Positions 16,958 to 27,606 of a DNA stretch of 64,000 nucleotides are shown here, piece after piece. The notes under the pieces were generated by a model. That model was not told the DNA's origin, searched no databases, and worked only from the letters and a program-made list of their open reading frames with translations. Within the stretch, counting starts at the first letter, position 1; every line of letters starts with the position of its first letter. This DNA comes from Pseudomonadota bacterium. GTDB lineage: Bacteria; Myxococcota_A; UBA796; SXON01. The stretch spans positions 1-64,000 of the forward strand of contig JAUXQH010000124.1 of assembly GCA_030685065.1 (NCBI GenBank), in the 5' to 3' direction. The translations under genes were made by a program, and so were the position numbers.

Positions 16958-19900
16958 CTATCGAACGATCACGCGGTCGCCGCTGCCGCGCCCGAAGGTC
17001 TCCGGGCTGTACATCTCTTCGGCCTTGGTCGGCGGCACGACGAACTCGCCCGGCGTCGTGGCGCGCGCCACGTAGGTGTAGGTGTGCACGCCGTCCCAGA
17101 GGAGGGACGCGAACGCCTCGACCCGCTCGTCGCGGAGGTTCTCGTGGTCGTACCAGGTGCGGGCCCACCACCAGTAGGGGCTCTTCTCCGCGGACGGATC
17201 CTGGGGCAAGGCCCCGGTCACCGCGAGGTCGGGGTTGAGCACCTCGAGCCCCGCGGGCAGTGGATCGACGAGCGCCACGTGGTAGCGCCGCATCGGCGTT
17301 GCCATCGTGAGGCGCACACGCACGCGGGCCCCCGCGCGGAAGGTCCAGGTGCCGTCGGCGGCGCGGGTCACATCGGCCGGATCGTCGATCGCCTCGTAGC
17401 GGCGCTCGACCGCGAAGCCGTAGTCGGCGGCGTCGGCGTCGAGATCGAGCGGCGCGTAGCGCAGCCCGACCCGGTAGTAGAGCCTCCCCTTGCCCTCCTT
17501 GCCGACCACGAGGTCCTGCGCGCCGTTGTCCTGGAGCCAGGCCATCGGCACGTCGACCTGTGCCCGCTCGGTGCTCCGGCCCTCGAACGGGCGCTCCCCC
17601 GCGACCCCGCTTCCGAGCCAGACCCTCGCGAGGAAGGCGGGCGTGACGCCCTCGTAGACGTGGAAGTAGCGGTCGAGCGCGAGCAGGATGTGCGCGTTCT
17701 CGGTGGTGTTCGACCAGCGCCCGGCGGTGCGGTGCGCCAGGAGGCCGTTGACCAGCTTGGGGACCAGATCGCTCTTCGGCTCGGTGCGCAACAGGGCCTC
17801 GAGCAGCACGCCGTCCGCGACGCGATCGGAGTGCAGGAGCACCTGGGCGCCGTCGCTGTAGGAGGTCACGAAGTGGGCGCCGGCGGCGCTCTCCGTCACG
17901 TGGTTCCCGAGCCAGCCGCGGATCGCGGCGACCTCCTTGGTGGCCTTCCCTTCCACGAGCGTGGGGAGGAGCCACCCGAGCGACTCCACTCCCAGCTGAT
18001 CCACTCCCGCCTCGGCTACCAGCGCCTTCGCCTTCGCGACGCTCGGCTGCCCGGCGAGCGACAACACGTTCAGTGCATACGCGCGGATCGCCCACTTCGC
18101 CTCGCGCGAGTACCACCGCGGCAGATGCGACTCGATGGTGCGCGTGTAGCCGAGCGCGCGGTCGTAGCTGGTGGGCTCGACCGTGTACCCCTTTGCCTTG
18201 GCGCGCACGAGCGCGTGGGTGACGTGCACGCCGAGGTAGGGCCAGCCGTCGTCACCGCGCCGCCAGAAGGCCCAGCCGCCGTCGGGGTTCTGGCGCCGCG
18301 CGAGCCGCTCGATGTCCGCGGCGACCGTGGCCTGAAGCACGTCGGCGGGCGGCAGCTCCTTGGACTCGAAGGCCCCGAGCACGTCGCGGAGCGCGGCCAC
18401 GCCGAGGAGACGGGACGCGATCTGCTCGTTGCAGTCGTAGGGATACTTCACGAGGTACACGAACGCGTCGGTCAACGCCTGGAGCTGCGTGGAGGACACG
18501 GTCACCTCCAGCCCGCCGAATTGCGGCCACACGTCCGGAGGCGCCGCGACCGTGAGGCGCTCGGCGCCGGCGTCGAAGCTGGCAGCGTCGGACGTGCCGT
18601 AGGTGGCGAAGGCCTCCGTCGTCGCGGGCGTCCACACGGGCAGCTCCACGTCCGCGGCATCGGCGTAGGTGCCGGACACCGCGGCGATCTGGAGCCGCGC
18701 GGTCCCCGCTCGCGCGGCGGCGGCGGGGAACCGCACCTCCACGCGATCGTTCGCGGGCACGGTCACCCGGCGGCCGGCCTGCCCCCCGCGCGCCGCGCTC
18801 CCCATCGGCAGCGGGTCCGCCATCGAGGACAGGAGCGAGAGGTTGGTGGAGCGCACCGCGAGATCGACCGTGAGCGCGGTGTCCGTCTGGTTCTGGATCA
18901 CGATCGGGAGCTCGACCCGGTCGCCGAAGTTGAGGAAGCGCGGGGCCGAGGGGCGGACCATGAGCGGGAGGCGCGCGGTCACGTCGGCCTCGCCCGAGCC
19001 GAACGAGGTCTCGCCGGAGACCGCCACCACCATCACGCGGTAGCGGGTGAGCGAGTCGGGCACCTGGAGCGGCACCCGCGCGACGCCCTTGGCGTCGGTG
19101 ACGACGCTCGGCGACCACAGCGCCACCGCCGAGAAGTCGGAGCGCACCTGGATCGCGGGGGCCGACGAGCCGCTGTTTGCGGCGTCGGGGGCGAAGTCCT
19201 TGTCCATCATCGACATCGGCTCGCTCGGGGGAGCCGCCGCGGGGCGCGCCACGGTCGAGGACCTCAACATCCTCCCCTCGTCCATCCCCCCGAGCGCGCC
19301 GGCGCTCTCCGCCATCCCGCCACCGCCGCCCCCGAAGCCGCGCATGCCGAGCCCCGTGGCTCCCTCGGTGGGCGTGGTGGGGAGCGACGTGGGATCGACC
19401 AGCCGAACCCATTGGCGGAGGTGGTAGGCGCCGACGGTGTCCCCGCGCGCCGCGTAGAAGACAGTGAGCGGATCGGGCAGCGCGTAGCCAGTGAGCGCCA
19501 GGACGGCCTCGTCCACGGCGACCACGGCGAGCTCGGCGTTCGCGACGGGCTTTCCGCCCGGATCGGTCACGAGCAGGTCGACCGAGGTCTTGCCGCCGGG
19601 CTCGAGCCGGGCGAGCACCGGCGTCACCGTCACGGTCAACGTCCGCGAGACCGGGGGCACGTCGAAGGTGAGCGAGCCGCCCGCATACGCCACGCGCTTC
19701 GGCAGGTCCGTCCGTGGCTTGCCGTCGTCTCCCGCGCGCGCCCTGGCCCCCACGAGATCGACCGCGACCGTGAAGTCGGGGACGTGGCGCTCGGCGACCG
19801 CGATCGCGAGCGTGGTCGAGGCGCCGTCCATGTGGAACACCCGCGTCTCGAGGAGGCCGCCCGCGCGCACCGTGAGCACCCCCTCGGCCGGCCAGAACGG

Positions 19901-22900
19901 GGCCTGCACCAGCACCGTGGCGGTCTCTCCGACCGCGTAGGCCTGCTTCTCGGGCACGAGCGTCACCTGGTCCTGCGCGACGCCGCGATCCGGGACGACC
20001 TGCTCCCCCGAGACCCACACGCGGAGCTCCGTCTCGTTCCTGCGGCCGTGGCTGTCGCGTGCCGAGGCCACGATCGCGTAGCTCCCGCCCGCATCGGGCA
20101 CGAATTGGGCCTTTCCGGCGCCCGCGATCGTCGTGGTGCCGATCTCCTCGGCCACCTCGCCCCACCCCTTCGCCGTGCGCTTCCACACGAGGCGGCGCAG
20201 GGCGACGGCGATGCTCCCCTCCCCCGCGGCACCCGCCACGACCGTGCGCCCCTCGCGATCGACCAGGATCGCCTCGACCTCGATCGGCTTTCCCGCCTCG
20301 ACGTAGCTCTTGGCCGTCTTGAGCCCGACGTACACGTCGGCCGGGTGGACCAGGAAGCTCTTCGACGCGGTCCAGGCCTGGCGGTTCACGTCCTGGACGG
20401 TGGCCTGCGCGGTCACGGTCATGGGCCGCGTCGGGCGGAGGGACGCGAAGTGGATGCCGAGGTGGTGCTGGCCCGTGGCGTCGGTGATGCCCGCGAGGCG
20501 CTCGGGCTCGACGTACGGGACGTCGTCTCCACCCCACTGGCGCCACCACGGCGACCACACGCCGAAGCTCCACTCCCTCCGGCCGGGCGGCACGAACGAG
20601 GCCGGCGCCGCGCTCACCTCCCAGCTCACGGGCGCGGAGGGCAGCCCCCCGCCTGCGTAGTAGGCGGCGGACACGTCCACGATCGCGTCCTCGCCGAGCG
20701 CGTAGACGCCGTCGGCGCCGCTCGCGGTCACCTCGAACTCTGGCGTCCGGTACTCCTGGATCTCGAACGACAGGGAGGTCTGGGCGTAGTCCCCCTCGCC
20801 GTTCTCCGCGGTCAGCTCGATGCGCGCGGTGCCGAGGTTCGGGGTCGTCGGGATCGGCAGGTCGAAGGTGAACCCGCCCAGGCCGGACACCTTCACGCTC
20901 CCCTCGCCCATCGGGTTGCCCTGGCTCGAGAACGCGGACCAGCGCACCGCCGACGTGCGCGACCGCGCGAGGACACCGTCCGCGCCGGGCGTCTTGACCC
21001 GGAGCCAGCCCCGGACGTGAACGGTTTCGCCCGGCTTGTAGAGGTTCTTGTCGTCGAACACGAACCAGCGGAGCTGGTCGAGCTGCTCCACCGGGTGCCA
21101 CTCCCCGCCGTACCCCTGCGGGTTCGCGGGGAGGATCACCGTGTCGTCGCCGGTACGCGCCACCACGCCCGTCACCGGGCTGGTGAGCAGGACGCGCGCC
21201 AGGCCGTCCGTACCGGTACGCGCGGACTCGCTGGGCACCGCGGGGTCCGCCTCACCGAGCGGCGCCACCGACACGTCGGGGCGAGGCTTCCCGTCCGCGA
21301 GATCCGTGGCCCACACCGTCAGCGTGCTGCCATCCTGGAACACCGTGAGCCCGAGCTTCGTCACCTGAACCCAGGCCAGCCACTCCTGGCGCTGCCAGCG
21401 CTCCTTGGGCTGGACGGTGGGTTCTACCTGAACGATGAACTGCCCTGTCTTTCCGGTAAGATAAGGCGTGAGATCGAAGGTGGTTTCGACCTGCCGATCC
21501 GGGGTGCTCGCGACCGCGATCCTGCCACCGAACACGCGCTTCCCCGGGAGCGCGCCCTTCCGGACGTCCTCCCACCGGTAGTTCTGGAGCCAGTGGGTCC
21601 ACTTCGCCCAGTCCCCCGTCTCGACGCGCTGCACCGAGACCTCGAGCGCCTTGTGGTTGGTGCTGAAGAAGGAGAGCGCGGGCGGGCCGGCCGGGTCGAG
21701 AGTGACGAAGGCGTCGCCCGGGCCGGTGAGGCTCTGCTCCGCGGGGCCGACGTCTACGGTGAAGGTGCGCGCCTCCGCGAGGGTCTGGCCGAACACGTCG
21801 GGGATGCCGGCCGCCACGGTGACGGTGTAGGTCGTGCGGCCGGTGAACATGCCGTAGACGGAGACGGTACGGCCGTCGGCGTTCACCTGCAGCCCCGGCA
21901 CCGCGGGGGTGACCGTGATGGCGCTGGGGTCGAAGCGATCGAGGTCGAGCGGGTTCGTGAACTCGAGGGACCACGGCGCCGACGGCGGGCAGGGGCGCTG
22001 GTTCCAGCAGGTGGGCGCGCTGACCAGCATCGGGCCGTAGGTCTGAAACGCGAAGGACTGGTCCGCCGTCGTGAGGCGGGGCCCCTCGGCCGAGGGAGAG
22101 CCGGCGGGCACGACCACCGCGTACGTCGTCGAGCGGGCGAGCGGGACGGTGGGGGTGACCACGAGCGCACGCCCCGGCTCGGCCTGGCCGATCGCGGCCT
22201 CGACCTCGGGGGAGCGCGCGATCTCCTCGGCGGTCGCGATGCGGAGCGCGATCTCGCCGTCACTACGGACACTTCCGTTCCGGAGCTTCAGCTTCTCGAC
22301 GAGCACGGCCGGCTCGACGGCCTGGTCGAAGCCGAGGAAGATCACCGGGTCGAGCGGCTGGGGATTCCCCGAAACGCCGCGGCGGCGCCCCTCCTCGACC
22401 GGCAGGTGGGCTTGGAGCGTGAGGGGTGGAGTGGAGAAGGTCCAGGTCACGGGGGCGGCGAGGGCGTCACCGTCGGTCCCCCGCGTCCCCGCCGGGATCT
22501 CGACGGTGTAGGTCGTCGCCATCGGGAAGCGCGGGTCCGGCTCGAACACGACGGTCTTGGTGCCGAGCCAGCGCCACTCGCCCTTGGGCGTGGGCGTGAG
22601 CTTCACCGGGACGGTCTTCCGGGCCTCGGACTGCGTCGTGACCGCGACCATCGGCCGCGAGAACGTCACCGAGAGATGAGGCGCCATCGGAACGTCGCCC
22701 TCGGGCGCGCGCCGGAGGACGGTGAGCGGGCCGCTCTCGATGACGGGTATCGGAGCGGCGGTGTCGCCCGGGAACGGGAGGGAGACGGTCGCGCCGGTGC
22801 GGGGCGGCGGCTGCGGGCCCTCGCGGAGGGCGAAGTCGACGGCGTCGCCCGGATCGATCTCCAGGGGCGGCAGGCGTGCGAGGAGCGCGGTGATCGCGGC

Positions 22901-23128
22901 GGGATCGAGCGGCAGCGCGGCGGCCAGCGGCACGGCGTCGGCCTCCCCATCTGTCGGGCGCGCCTCGTACAAGCGCATGCCCAGGCCCAGAGCCTCGGGA
23001 TCTTCCTGGAACTCCACCGCCACCTCCGGCCCGGCCGCGGGCGCGTCGAGCATGGGGGCCTCGGCCGGGGGCTTCTTGCACGCCACCACGAGCCCGAGAC
23101 CGACCATCCATCGTGTCCAGCGCCGCAT
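16958..23128 (-). CDS. Alpha-2-macroglobulin family lipoprotein (thioester protease trap)
   Basis: A 2056-residue bacterial alpha-2-macroglobulin. The signal MRRWTRWMVGLGLVVAC gives lipidated Cys17. Many MG beta-sandwich domains follow, then the bait-like region with low-complexity Gly/Met-rich sequence (about 1240-1300), and the thioester motif Cys1566-Asn-Glu-Gln in KYPYDCNEQIASRLLG. Beyond it lies the alpha-helical thioester domain (NPDGGWAFWRRGDDGWPY) and a C-terminal receptor-like domain. Such proteins trap foreign proteases covalently in the periplasm. The usual partner gene for penicillin-binding protein 1C is absent. A hairpin covers the Shine-Dalgarno region just before the start. 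Confidence 0.93.
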   Translation of the reverse strand: MRRWTRWMVGLGLVVACKKPPAEAPMLDAPAAGPEVAVEFQEDPEALGLGMRLYEARPTDGEADAVPLAAALPLDPAAITALLARLPPLEIDPGDAVDFALREGPQPPPRTGATVSLPFPGDTAAPIPVIESGPLTVLRRAPEGDVPMAPHLSVTFSRPMVAVTTQSEARKTVPVKLTPTPKGEWRWLGTKTVVFEPDPRFPMATTYTVEIPAGTRGTDGDALAAPVTWTFSTPPLTLQAHLPVEEGRRRGVSGNPQPLDPVIFLGFDQAVEPAVLVEKLKLRNGSVRSDGEIALRIATAEEIARSPEVEAAIGQAEPGRALVVTPTVPLARSTTYAVVVPAGSPSAEGPRLTTADQSFAFQTYGPMLVSAPTCWNQRPCPPSAPWSLEFTNPLDLDRFDPSAITVTPAVPGLQVNADGRTVSVYGMFTGRTTYTVTVAAGIPDVFGQTLAEARTFTVDVGPAEQSLTGPGDAFVTLDPAGPPALSFFSTNHKALEVSVQRVETGDWAKWTHWLQNYRWEDVRKGALPGKRVFGGRIAVASTPDRQVETTFDLTPYLTGKTGQFIVQVEPTVQPKERWQRQEWLAWVQVTKLGLTVFQDGSTLTVWATDLADGKPRPDVSVAPLGEADPAVPSESARTGTDGLARVLLTSPVTGVVARTGDDTVILPANPQGYGGEWHPVEQLDQLRWFVFDDKNLYKPGETVHVRGWLRVKTPGADGVLARSRTSAVRWSAFSSQGNPMGEGSVKVSGLGGFTFDLPIPTTPNLGTARIELTAENGEGDYAQTSLSFEIQEYRTPEFEVTASGADGVYALGEDAIVDVSAAYYAGGGLPSAPVSWEVSAAPASFVPPGRREWSFGVWSPWWRQWGGDDVPYVEPERLAGITDATGQHHLGIHFASLRPTRPMTVTAQATVQDVNRQAWTASKSFLVHPADVYVGLKTAKSYVEAGKPIEVEAILVDREGRTVVAGAAGEGSIAVALRRLVWKRTAKGWGEVAEEIGTTTIAGAGKAQFVPDAGGSYAIVASARDSHGRRNETELRVWVSGEQVVPDRGVAQDQVTLVPEKQAYAVGETATVLVQAPFWPAEGVLTVRAGGLLETRVFHMDGASTTLAIAVAERHVPDFTVAVDLVGARARAGDDGKPRTDLPKRVAYAGGSLTFDVPPVSRTLTVTVTPVLARLEPGGKTSVDLLVTDPGGKPVANAELAVVAVDEAVLALTGYALPDPLTVFYAARGDTVGAYHLRQWVRLVDPTSLPTTPTEGATGLGMRGFGGGGGGMAESAGALGGMDEGRMLRSSTVARPAAAPPSEPMSMMDKDFAPDAANSGSSAPAIQVRSDFSAVALWSPSVVTDAKGVARVPLQVPDSLTRYRVMVVAVSGETSFGSGEADVTARLPLMVRPSAPRFLNFGDRVELPIVIQNQTDTALTVDLAVRSTNLSLLSSMADPLPMGSAARGGQAGRRVTVPANDRVEVRFPAAAARAGTARLQIAAVSGTYADAADVELPVWTPATTEAFATYGTSDAASFDAGAERLTVAAPPDVWPQFGGLEVTVSSTQLQALTDAFVYLVKYPYDCNEQIASRLLGVAALRDVLGAFESKELPPADVLQATVAADIERLARRQNPDGGWAFWRRGDDGWPYLGVHVTHALVRAKAKGYTVEPTSYDRALGYTRTIESHLPRWYSREAKWAIRAYALNVLSLAGQPSVAKAKALVAEAGVDQLGVESLGWLLPTLVEGKATKEVAAIRGWLGNHVTESAAGAHFVTSYSDGAQVLLHSDRVADGVLLEALLRTEPKSDLVPKLVNGLLAHRTAGRWSNTTENAHILLALDRYFHVYEGVTPAFLARVWLGSGVAGERPFEGRSTERAQVDVPMAWLQDNGAQDLVVGKEGKGRLYYRVGLRYAPLDLDADAADYGFAVERRYEAIDDPADVTRAADGTWTFRAGARVRVRLTMATPMRRYHVALVDPLPAGLEVLNPDLAVTGALPQDPSAEKSPYWWWARTWYDHENLRDERVEAFASLLWDGVHTYTYVARATTPGEFVVPPTKAEEMYSPETFGRGSGDRVIVR

Positions 23129-23138
23129 CCATCCCCCA

Positions 23139-23162
23139 CGCCCTCCGAAACGCAGGAGGGCG
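23139..23162 (-). promoter_or_regulatory. Hairpin overlapping the alpha-2-macroglobulin ribosome-binding region
   Basis: A perfect 8-bp stem (CGCCCTCC / GGAGGGCG, loop of 8 nt) lies between the polA stop and the alpha-2-macroglobulin start. On the mRNA strand the 3' arm contains GGAGGG, a good Shine-Dalgarno sequence, 12 nt before the ATG. Folding would hide it. There is no U-tract, so it is a poor intrinsic terminator for polA, although that role is not excluded. Confidence 0.5.
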
Positions 23163-23198
23163 CGGTCTACTTACTCCGGCTCGGCGCGGGGGCGCGGG

Positions 23199-25784
23199 TC
23201 AGTGCGCCGCGTCCCACGTCCGCGCCCACCCCGTGTCGACCTTGAGCGGCACGCACAGGGACGCCGCGCCCTCCATCGTCGCCTTCACCCGCGCGGCCAC
23301 CCCGGCCACGTCCGCCTCGGGCACCTCGATGACCAGCTCGTCGTGCACCTGGAGGAGCAGCCGGGCGCCGCTGCCCTCCAGATCGGCGTGGACCCGCACC
23401 ATGGCGAGCTTGATGAGGTCCGCGGCGGTGCCCTGGATGGGCGTGTTGATGGAGATCCGCTCGGCGGCGGAGCGGTCCATCGGGTTCTTGGCGTCGAGGC
23501 CCTGGTTGGGGCGACGGCGGCCGTAGAGGGTCTCCGCGAAGCCCTTCTCCCGGGCGCGGGCGATCGCGCCGTCCATGTAGGCGCGCACCTGCGGATAGCG
23601 CTTGAAGTACCCGTCGATGTAGCTCTGCGCCTCGTGGCGGGGGATCCGCAGGTCATTGGCGAGGCGGAAGGCGCCCATTCCGTAGACGATGCCGAAGTTG
23701 ATCGCCTTGGCGGCGCGCCGCATCTCCGAGCTCACCAGCGAGGGCGTCACCCCGAAGATCTCGGAGGCGGTCCGGCGGTGGATGTCCTCGTCGTTGCGGA
23801 AGCTCTCGACCAGGGGGCCCTCCTGGCAGTAGTGCGCGAGGACGCGCAGCTCGACCTGGGAGTAGTCCGCCGAGAGGAACACGTGCCCCGGCGCCGCGAC
23901 GAAGCAGCGGCGGATACGACGCCCCTCGTCCGAGCGAACCGGGATGTTCTGGAGGTTCGGCTCGTTCGAGGAGAGGCGCCCGGTGGCCGCCACCGCCTGC
24001 CGGAAGTTGGTGTGGATCCGCCCCGTGAGCTTGTGGACCGCGGGCGGCAGGGCGTCGACGTACGTGCCCTTGAGCTTCGACAGCTCGCGCCACGCAAGGA
24101 TCGCGCCGGGCAGCGGGTGCTCCTCGCGGAGCTTGTCGAGCGTGTCGGCGTCCGTGCTCCAACCGGTCTTCGTGCGCTTACCCCCCTTCAAGCCGAGCTT
24201 CTCGAACAAGACCTCCGCGAGCTGCTGGGTCGAGGCCACGTTGAACTCGAAGCCCGCCAACGCGTGGCAGTTCTTCTCCTCCTCCAGCAGACGGGCGCCG
24301 AGCTCGACGGAGAGCGCGGCCAGCGCCTCGAGGTCGACGCCGATGCCGGCGCGCTCCATGTCCGCGAGCACGGGCACCAACGGCAGCTCGATGTCGCGGT
24401 ACACGCCGGTCACACCGTTCTCTTCGAGCCGGTCGCGGAGCAGCTTGTCGAGCGCCCAGCCGAGCTGCGCCTCCTCGCCGGTGGAGCCCGCGAGGGCGTG
24501 GTCGAGGTAGCGCCTGCCGAGATCGTCGAGGGTGTGCTTCTGCTCGGGGACGAGCAGGTAGTCGGCGAGCATCACGTCGCCGTCGAGCCCGAGCAGGGGC
24601 GCCCCCGCGGTGGCCAGGAACTTCGCCGCCTGCTTCAGGTCGTAGCCGGTCTTCCCGAGGCCCGGATCGCCGAGGATCGGGCGGAGGGCGGCGAGCGAGG
24701 CATCGTCGATGGGGACGCGCGCGAGGGTGGGGTGGCCCCCCTCCGTGAAGCCGAACGTGATGCGGGTCGGGACGTCGACGAGGAAGTCCGGGCCGCTGGT
24801 CTCGACGGCGATCGAGAAGCGCCCGGCGGCGCGCAGGCGCCGATCCAGCTCGGCGAGCGGCCCCGGGCCCCAGACCGCGGGGCACTCGACCTTGAACCAA
24901 CCGTCGGTCGAGCCGACCCGCACCGGGGGCGGGGCCCCGAGCCCGAGATCGGTCAGGAGGGTCTTGAAGTTCCACCGGCCGAGCTTCTCGCGGAGGGCGT
25001 TCTCGTCTCGGGGACGCGGGGCCAGGTCCTCGAGCGACACGTCGACCGGCAGGTTTCGCTCGATGGTGACCAGGGCGCGCGCGAGGCGCACGACATCGGC
25101 GTTGTCGGCGATGCACTGCCCGGTCTTGCCGCCGATCGCGGCGGTGTTGGCGAGCACGCCCTCGAGATCTCCGTACTTCTGGATGAACTGGGAGGCCTTC
25201 TTCTCCCCGACGCCCGGCACGCCGGGCACGTTGTCGGAGGTGTCCCCCATGAGCGAGAGCAGATCGATGATGCGATCGGGGCCCACGCCCCACTTCTCCA
25301 GGATCTCCTTGGGGCCGTAGTCGACCCCCTTCATCAGATCGAGGAGGTGGATCCGGTCATCGACGATCTGGCCGAAGTCCTTGTCGCTGCTGACGATCCC
25401 GACATGCAGATCGTCCGAGGCCCATCGGCACGCGAGGGTGCCGATCACATCGTCCGCCTCCGTGTTGGGCTCCGCGAGGACGTGGAATCCGAAGGCCTCG
25501 ATCAGCGGCCGGAGCTCGCCCCATTGCTGACGCAGATCGTCCGGCATGTCGGGGCGCTGGCCCTTGTAGTCCGGGTAGAGCGCGTTGCGGAAGCTCTTGC
25601 CAACGTCGAAGACGAACGCGACGTAGTCGGGCTTGTGCTCCCGCACCAACGCCAGCAGCATGCGACTGAAGCCGTACAAGCAGCGCGTCGGGAAGCCATC
25701 GGGCGCACGCATGTCCGATTGGATGGCGTGGTAGGCCCGAAAGGCATGGTTGGGCGCATCGACGAGGAGCAGCTTCTTCGGCAT
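23199..25784 (-). CDS. polA: DNA polymerase I, proofreading site degraded
   Basis: An 861-residue family A polymerase for Okazaki fragment processing and repair. The 5' nuclease domain (1-290) is complete (VDAPNHAFRAYH, GIVSSDKDFGQ, GDTSDNVPGVPGVGEKKA). The polymerase domain (about 465-861) has RLSSNEPNLQNIPVR, SADYSQVELRVLAHY, the RRAAKAINFGIVYGMG O-helix and VHDELVIE. The middle 3'-5' exonuclease fold (about 295-460) lacks its catalytic aspartates: the DxE motif reads AVET (326-329), and the Asp of LKYD is Ala (LKQA, Ala386). It should therefore not proofread, as in Taq polymerase. ATG at 25784 is supported by the conserved N-terminus. Confidence 0.96.
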   Translation of the reverse strand: MPKKLLLVDAPNHAFRAYHAIQSDMRAPDGFPTRCLYGFSRMLLALVREHKPDYVAFVFDVGKSFRNALYPDYKGQRPDMPDDLRQQWGELRPLIEAFGFHVLAEPNTEADDVIGTLACRWASDDLHVGIVSSDKDFGQIVDDRIHLLDLMKGVDYGPKEILEKWGVGPDRIIDLLSLMGDTSDNVPGVPGVGEKKASQFIQKYGDLEGVLANTAAIGGKTGQCIADNADVVRLARALVTIERNLPVDVSLEDLAPRPRDENALREKLGRWNFKTLLTDLGLGAPPPVRVGSTDGWFKVECPAVWGPGPLAELDRRLRAAGRFSIAVETSGPDFLVDVPTRITFGFTEGGHPTLARVPIDDASLAALRPILGDPGLGKTGYDLKQAAKFLATAGAPLLGLDGDVMLADYLLVPEQKHTLDDLGRRYLDHALAGSTGEEAQLGWALDKLLRDRLEENGVTGVYRDIELPLVPVLADMERAGIGVDLEALAALSVELGARLLEEEKNCHALAGFEFNVASTQQLAEVLFEKLGLKGGKRTKTGWSTDADTLDKLREEHPLPGAILAWRELSKLKGTYVDALPPAVHKLTGRIHTNFRQAVAATGRLSSNEPNLQNIPVRSDEGRRIRRCFVAAPGHVFLSADYSQVELRVLAHYCQEGPLVESFRNDEDIHRRTASEIFGVTPSLVSSEMRRAAKAINFGIVYGMGAFRLANDLRIPRHEAQSYIDGYFKRYPQVRAYMDGAIARAREKGFAETLYGRRRPNQGLDAKNPMDRSAAERISINTPIQGTAADLIKLAMVRVHADLEGSGARLLLQVHDELVIEVPEADVAGVAARVKATMEGAASLCVPLKVDTGWARTWDAAH

Positions 25785-25811
25785 CCGGCCATTTAACGCG
25801 GCACGGGCACG

Positions 25812-25835
25812 CTGTTTCGACCCGACTGTTTCGAC
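25812..25835. promoter_or_regulatory. Tandem 10-bp direct repeat between polA and the acyl-CoA dehydrogenase gene
   Basis: CTGTTTCGAC occurs twice (25812-25821 and 25826-25835), separated by 4 bp, within the 94-bp divergent intergenic region. The 14-bp period would place both copies on roughly similar helix faces only partly. It looks like a regulator-binding site; the more AT-rich sequence around it also fits a promoter. Which gene it controls is unknown. Confidence 0.45.
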
Positions 25836-25878
25836 ACGAGGTCGGCGCGGATTAGGGTGCCGGCCCCGGAGGATACCC

Positions 25879-27029
<1,151 letters not shown>

Positions 27030-27030
<1 letters not shown>

Positions 27031-27311
27031 TGCTCCTGTGGCTGCTCGCCTGCATGGGCTACTCGAGCGGGCAGGTGAGCCGCGGTGAGCTCAATTGCGA
27101 GTGGCTGGACACGTGCGGAGAGCTCGGCACCGTGGGCTTCGACAGCGTCGGGAGCTGCAAGGCCGCGGCGGCTTCGCAACCGTACGAAGACGACGATTGC
27201 CCCACCTACGACGCGGGCGCGATGGCCACGTGCCTGGAGACCTACCGGGACGCCATCGCGGCCGAGGACTGTACGGCCGACTTCACGGCGGCCTGCCTCG
27301 TATGTGGCTGA
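27030..27311 (+). CDS. Small Cys-rich lipoprotein
   Basis: This 93-residue protein has the signal MLLWLLAC with lipidated Cys8, followed by a domain with eight further cysteines (CEWLDTCGELG, DDDCPTYDAGAMATCLETY, CTADF, CLVC). The spacing suggests disulphides. Families of such short lipoproteins are common in Myxococcota, and their function is unknown. The start overlaps the acyl-CoA dehydrogenase stop as TGATG, so it is expressed from that operon. A second member follows immediately. Confidence 0.7.
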
Positions 27312-27604
27312 TGCTCGCGCTCGGGTGCCGGAGCCCCGAGGTGAACGCGTTCCTCGACGACCGTCGCGACGCCATCTGCGCTCGCCACACGGCCTGCGAC
27401 TCCCTCGCGGACGCCGGCTACACCGACGAAGCCGCCTGCCTCGCGGCGCTCGACGCGAGCACCGGCGCGCTCGCCGACCACGGTGCGCTCTCCTGCGAGA
27501 CCTTCGACGCCGCGGCCGCGGAGACCTGCCTCACGACGTACGCCGCGGCGCCGTGTGACGAGCCGCCCGACCTCGCGAGCTGTGACGCGGTCTGCCTCGG
27601 CTAG
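27302..27604 (+). CDS. Second small Cys-rich lipoprotein
   Basis: A 100-residue protein beginning MWLMLALGC (lipidated Cys9). The mature part has Cys residues in a pattern similar to the preceding gene (CARHTACDSLADAGYTDEAAC, CLTTYAAAPC, CDAVCLG), so the two look like diverged duplicates. The start lies 10 bp inside the end of the first lipoprotein gene in another frame, which indicates translational coupling. Function unknown. The stop is only 2 nt from the convergent receiver/J-domain gene's stop. Confidence 0.7.
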   Translation: MWLMLALGCRSPEVNAFLDDRRDAICARHTACDSLADAGYTDEAACLAALDASTGALADHGALSCETFDAAAAETCLTTYAAAPCDEPPDLASCDAVCLG

Positions 27605-27606
27605 CC

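Noticed and set aside
16256-23245. Plus-strand open frame of 2329 codons opposite the alpha-2-macroglobulin gene
   Set aside because: It is an antisense shadow caused by high third-position G+C; composition is Arg/His/Gly-rich with no domain, while the minus strand has a full alpha-2-macroglobulin with thioester.
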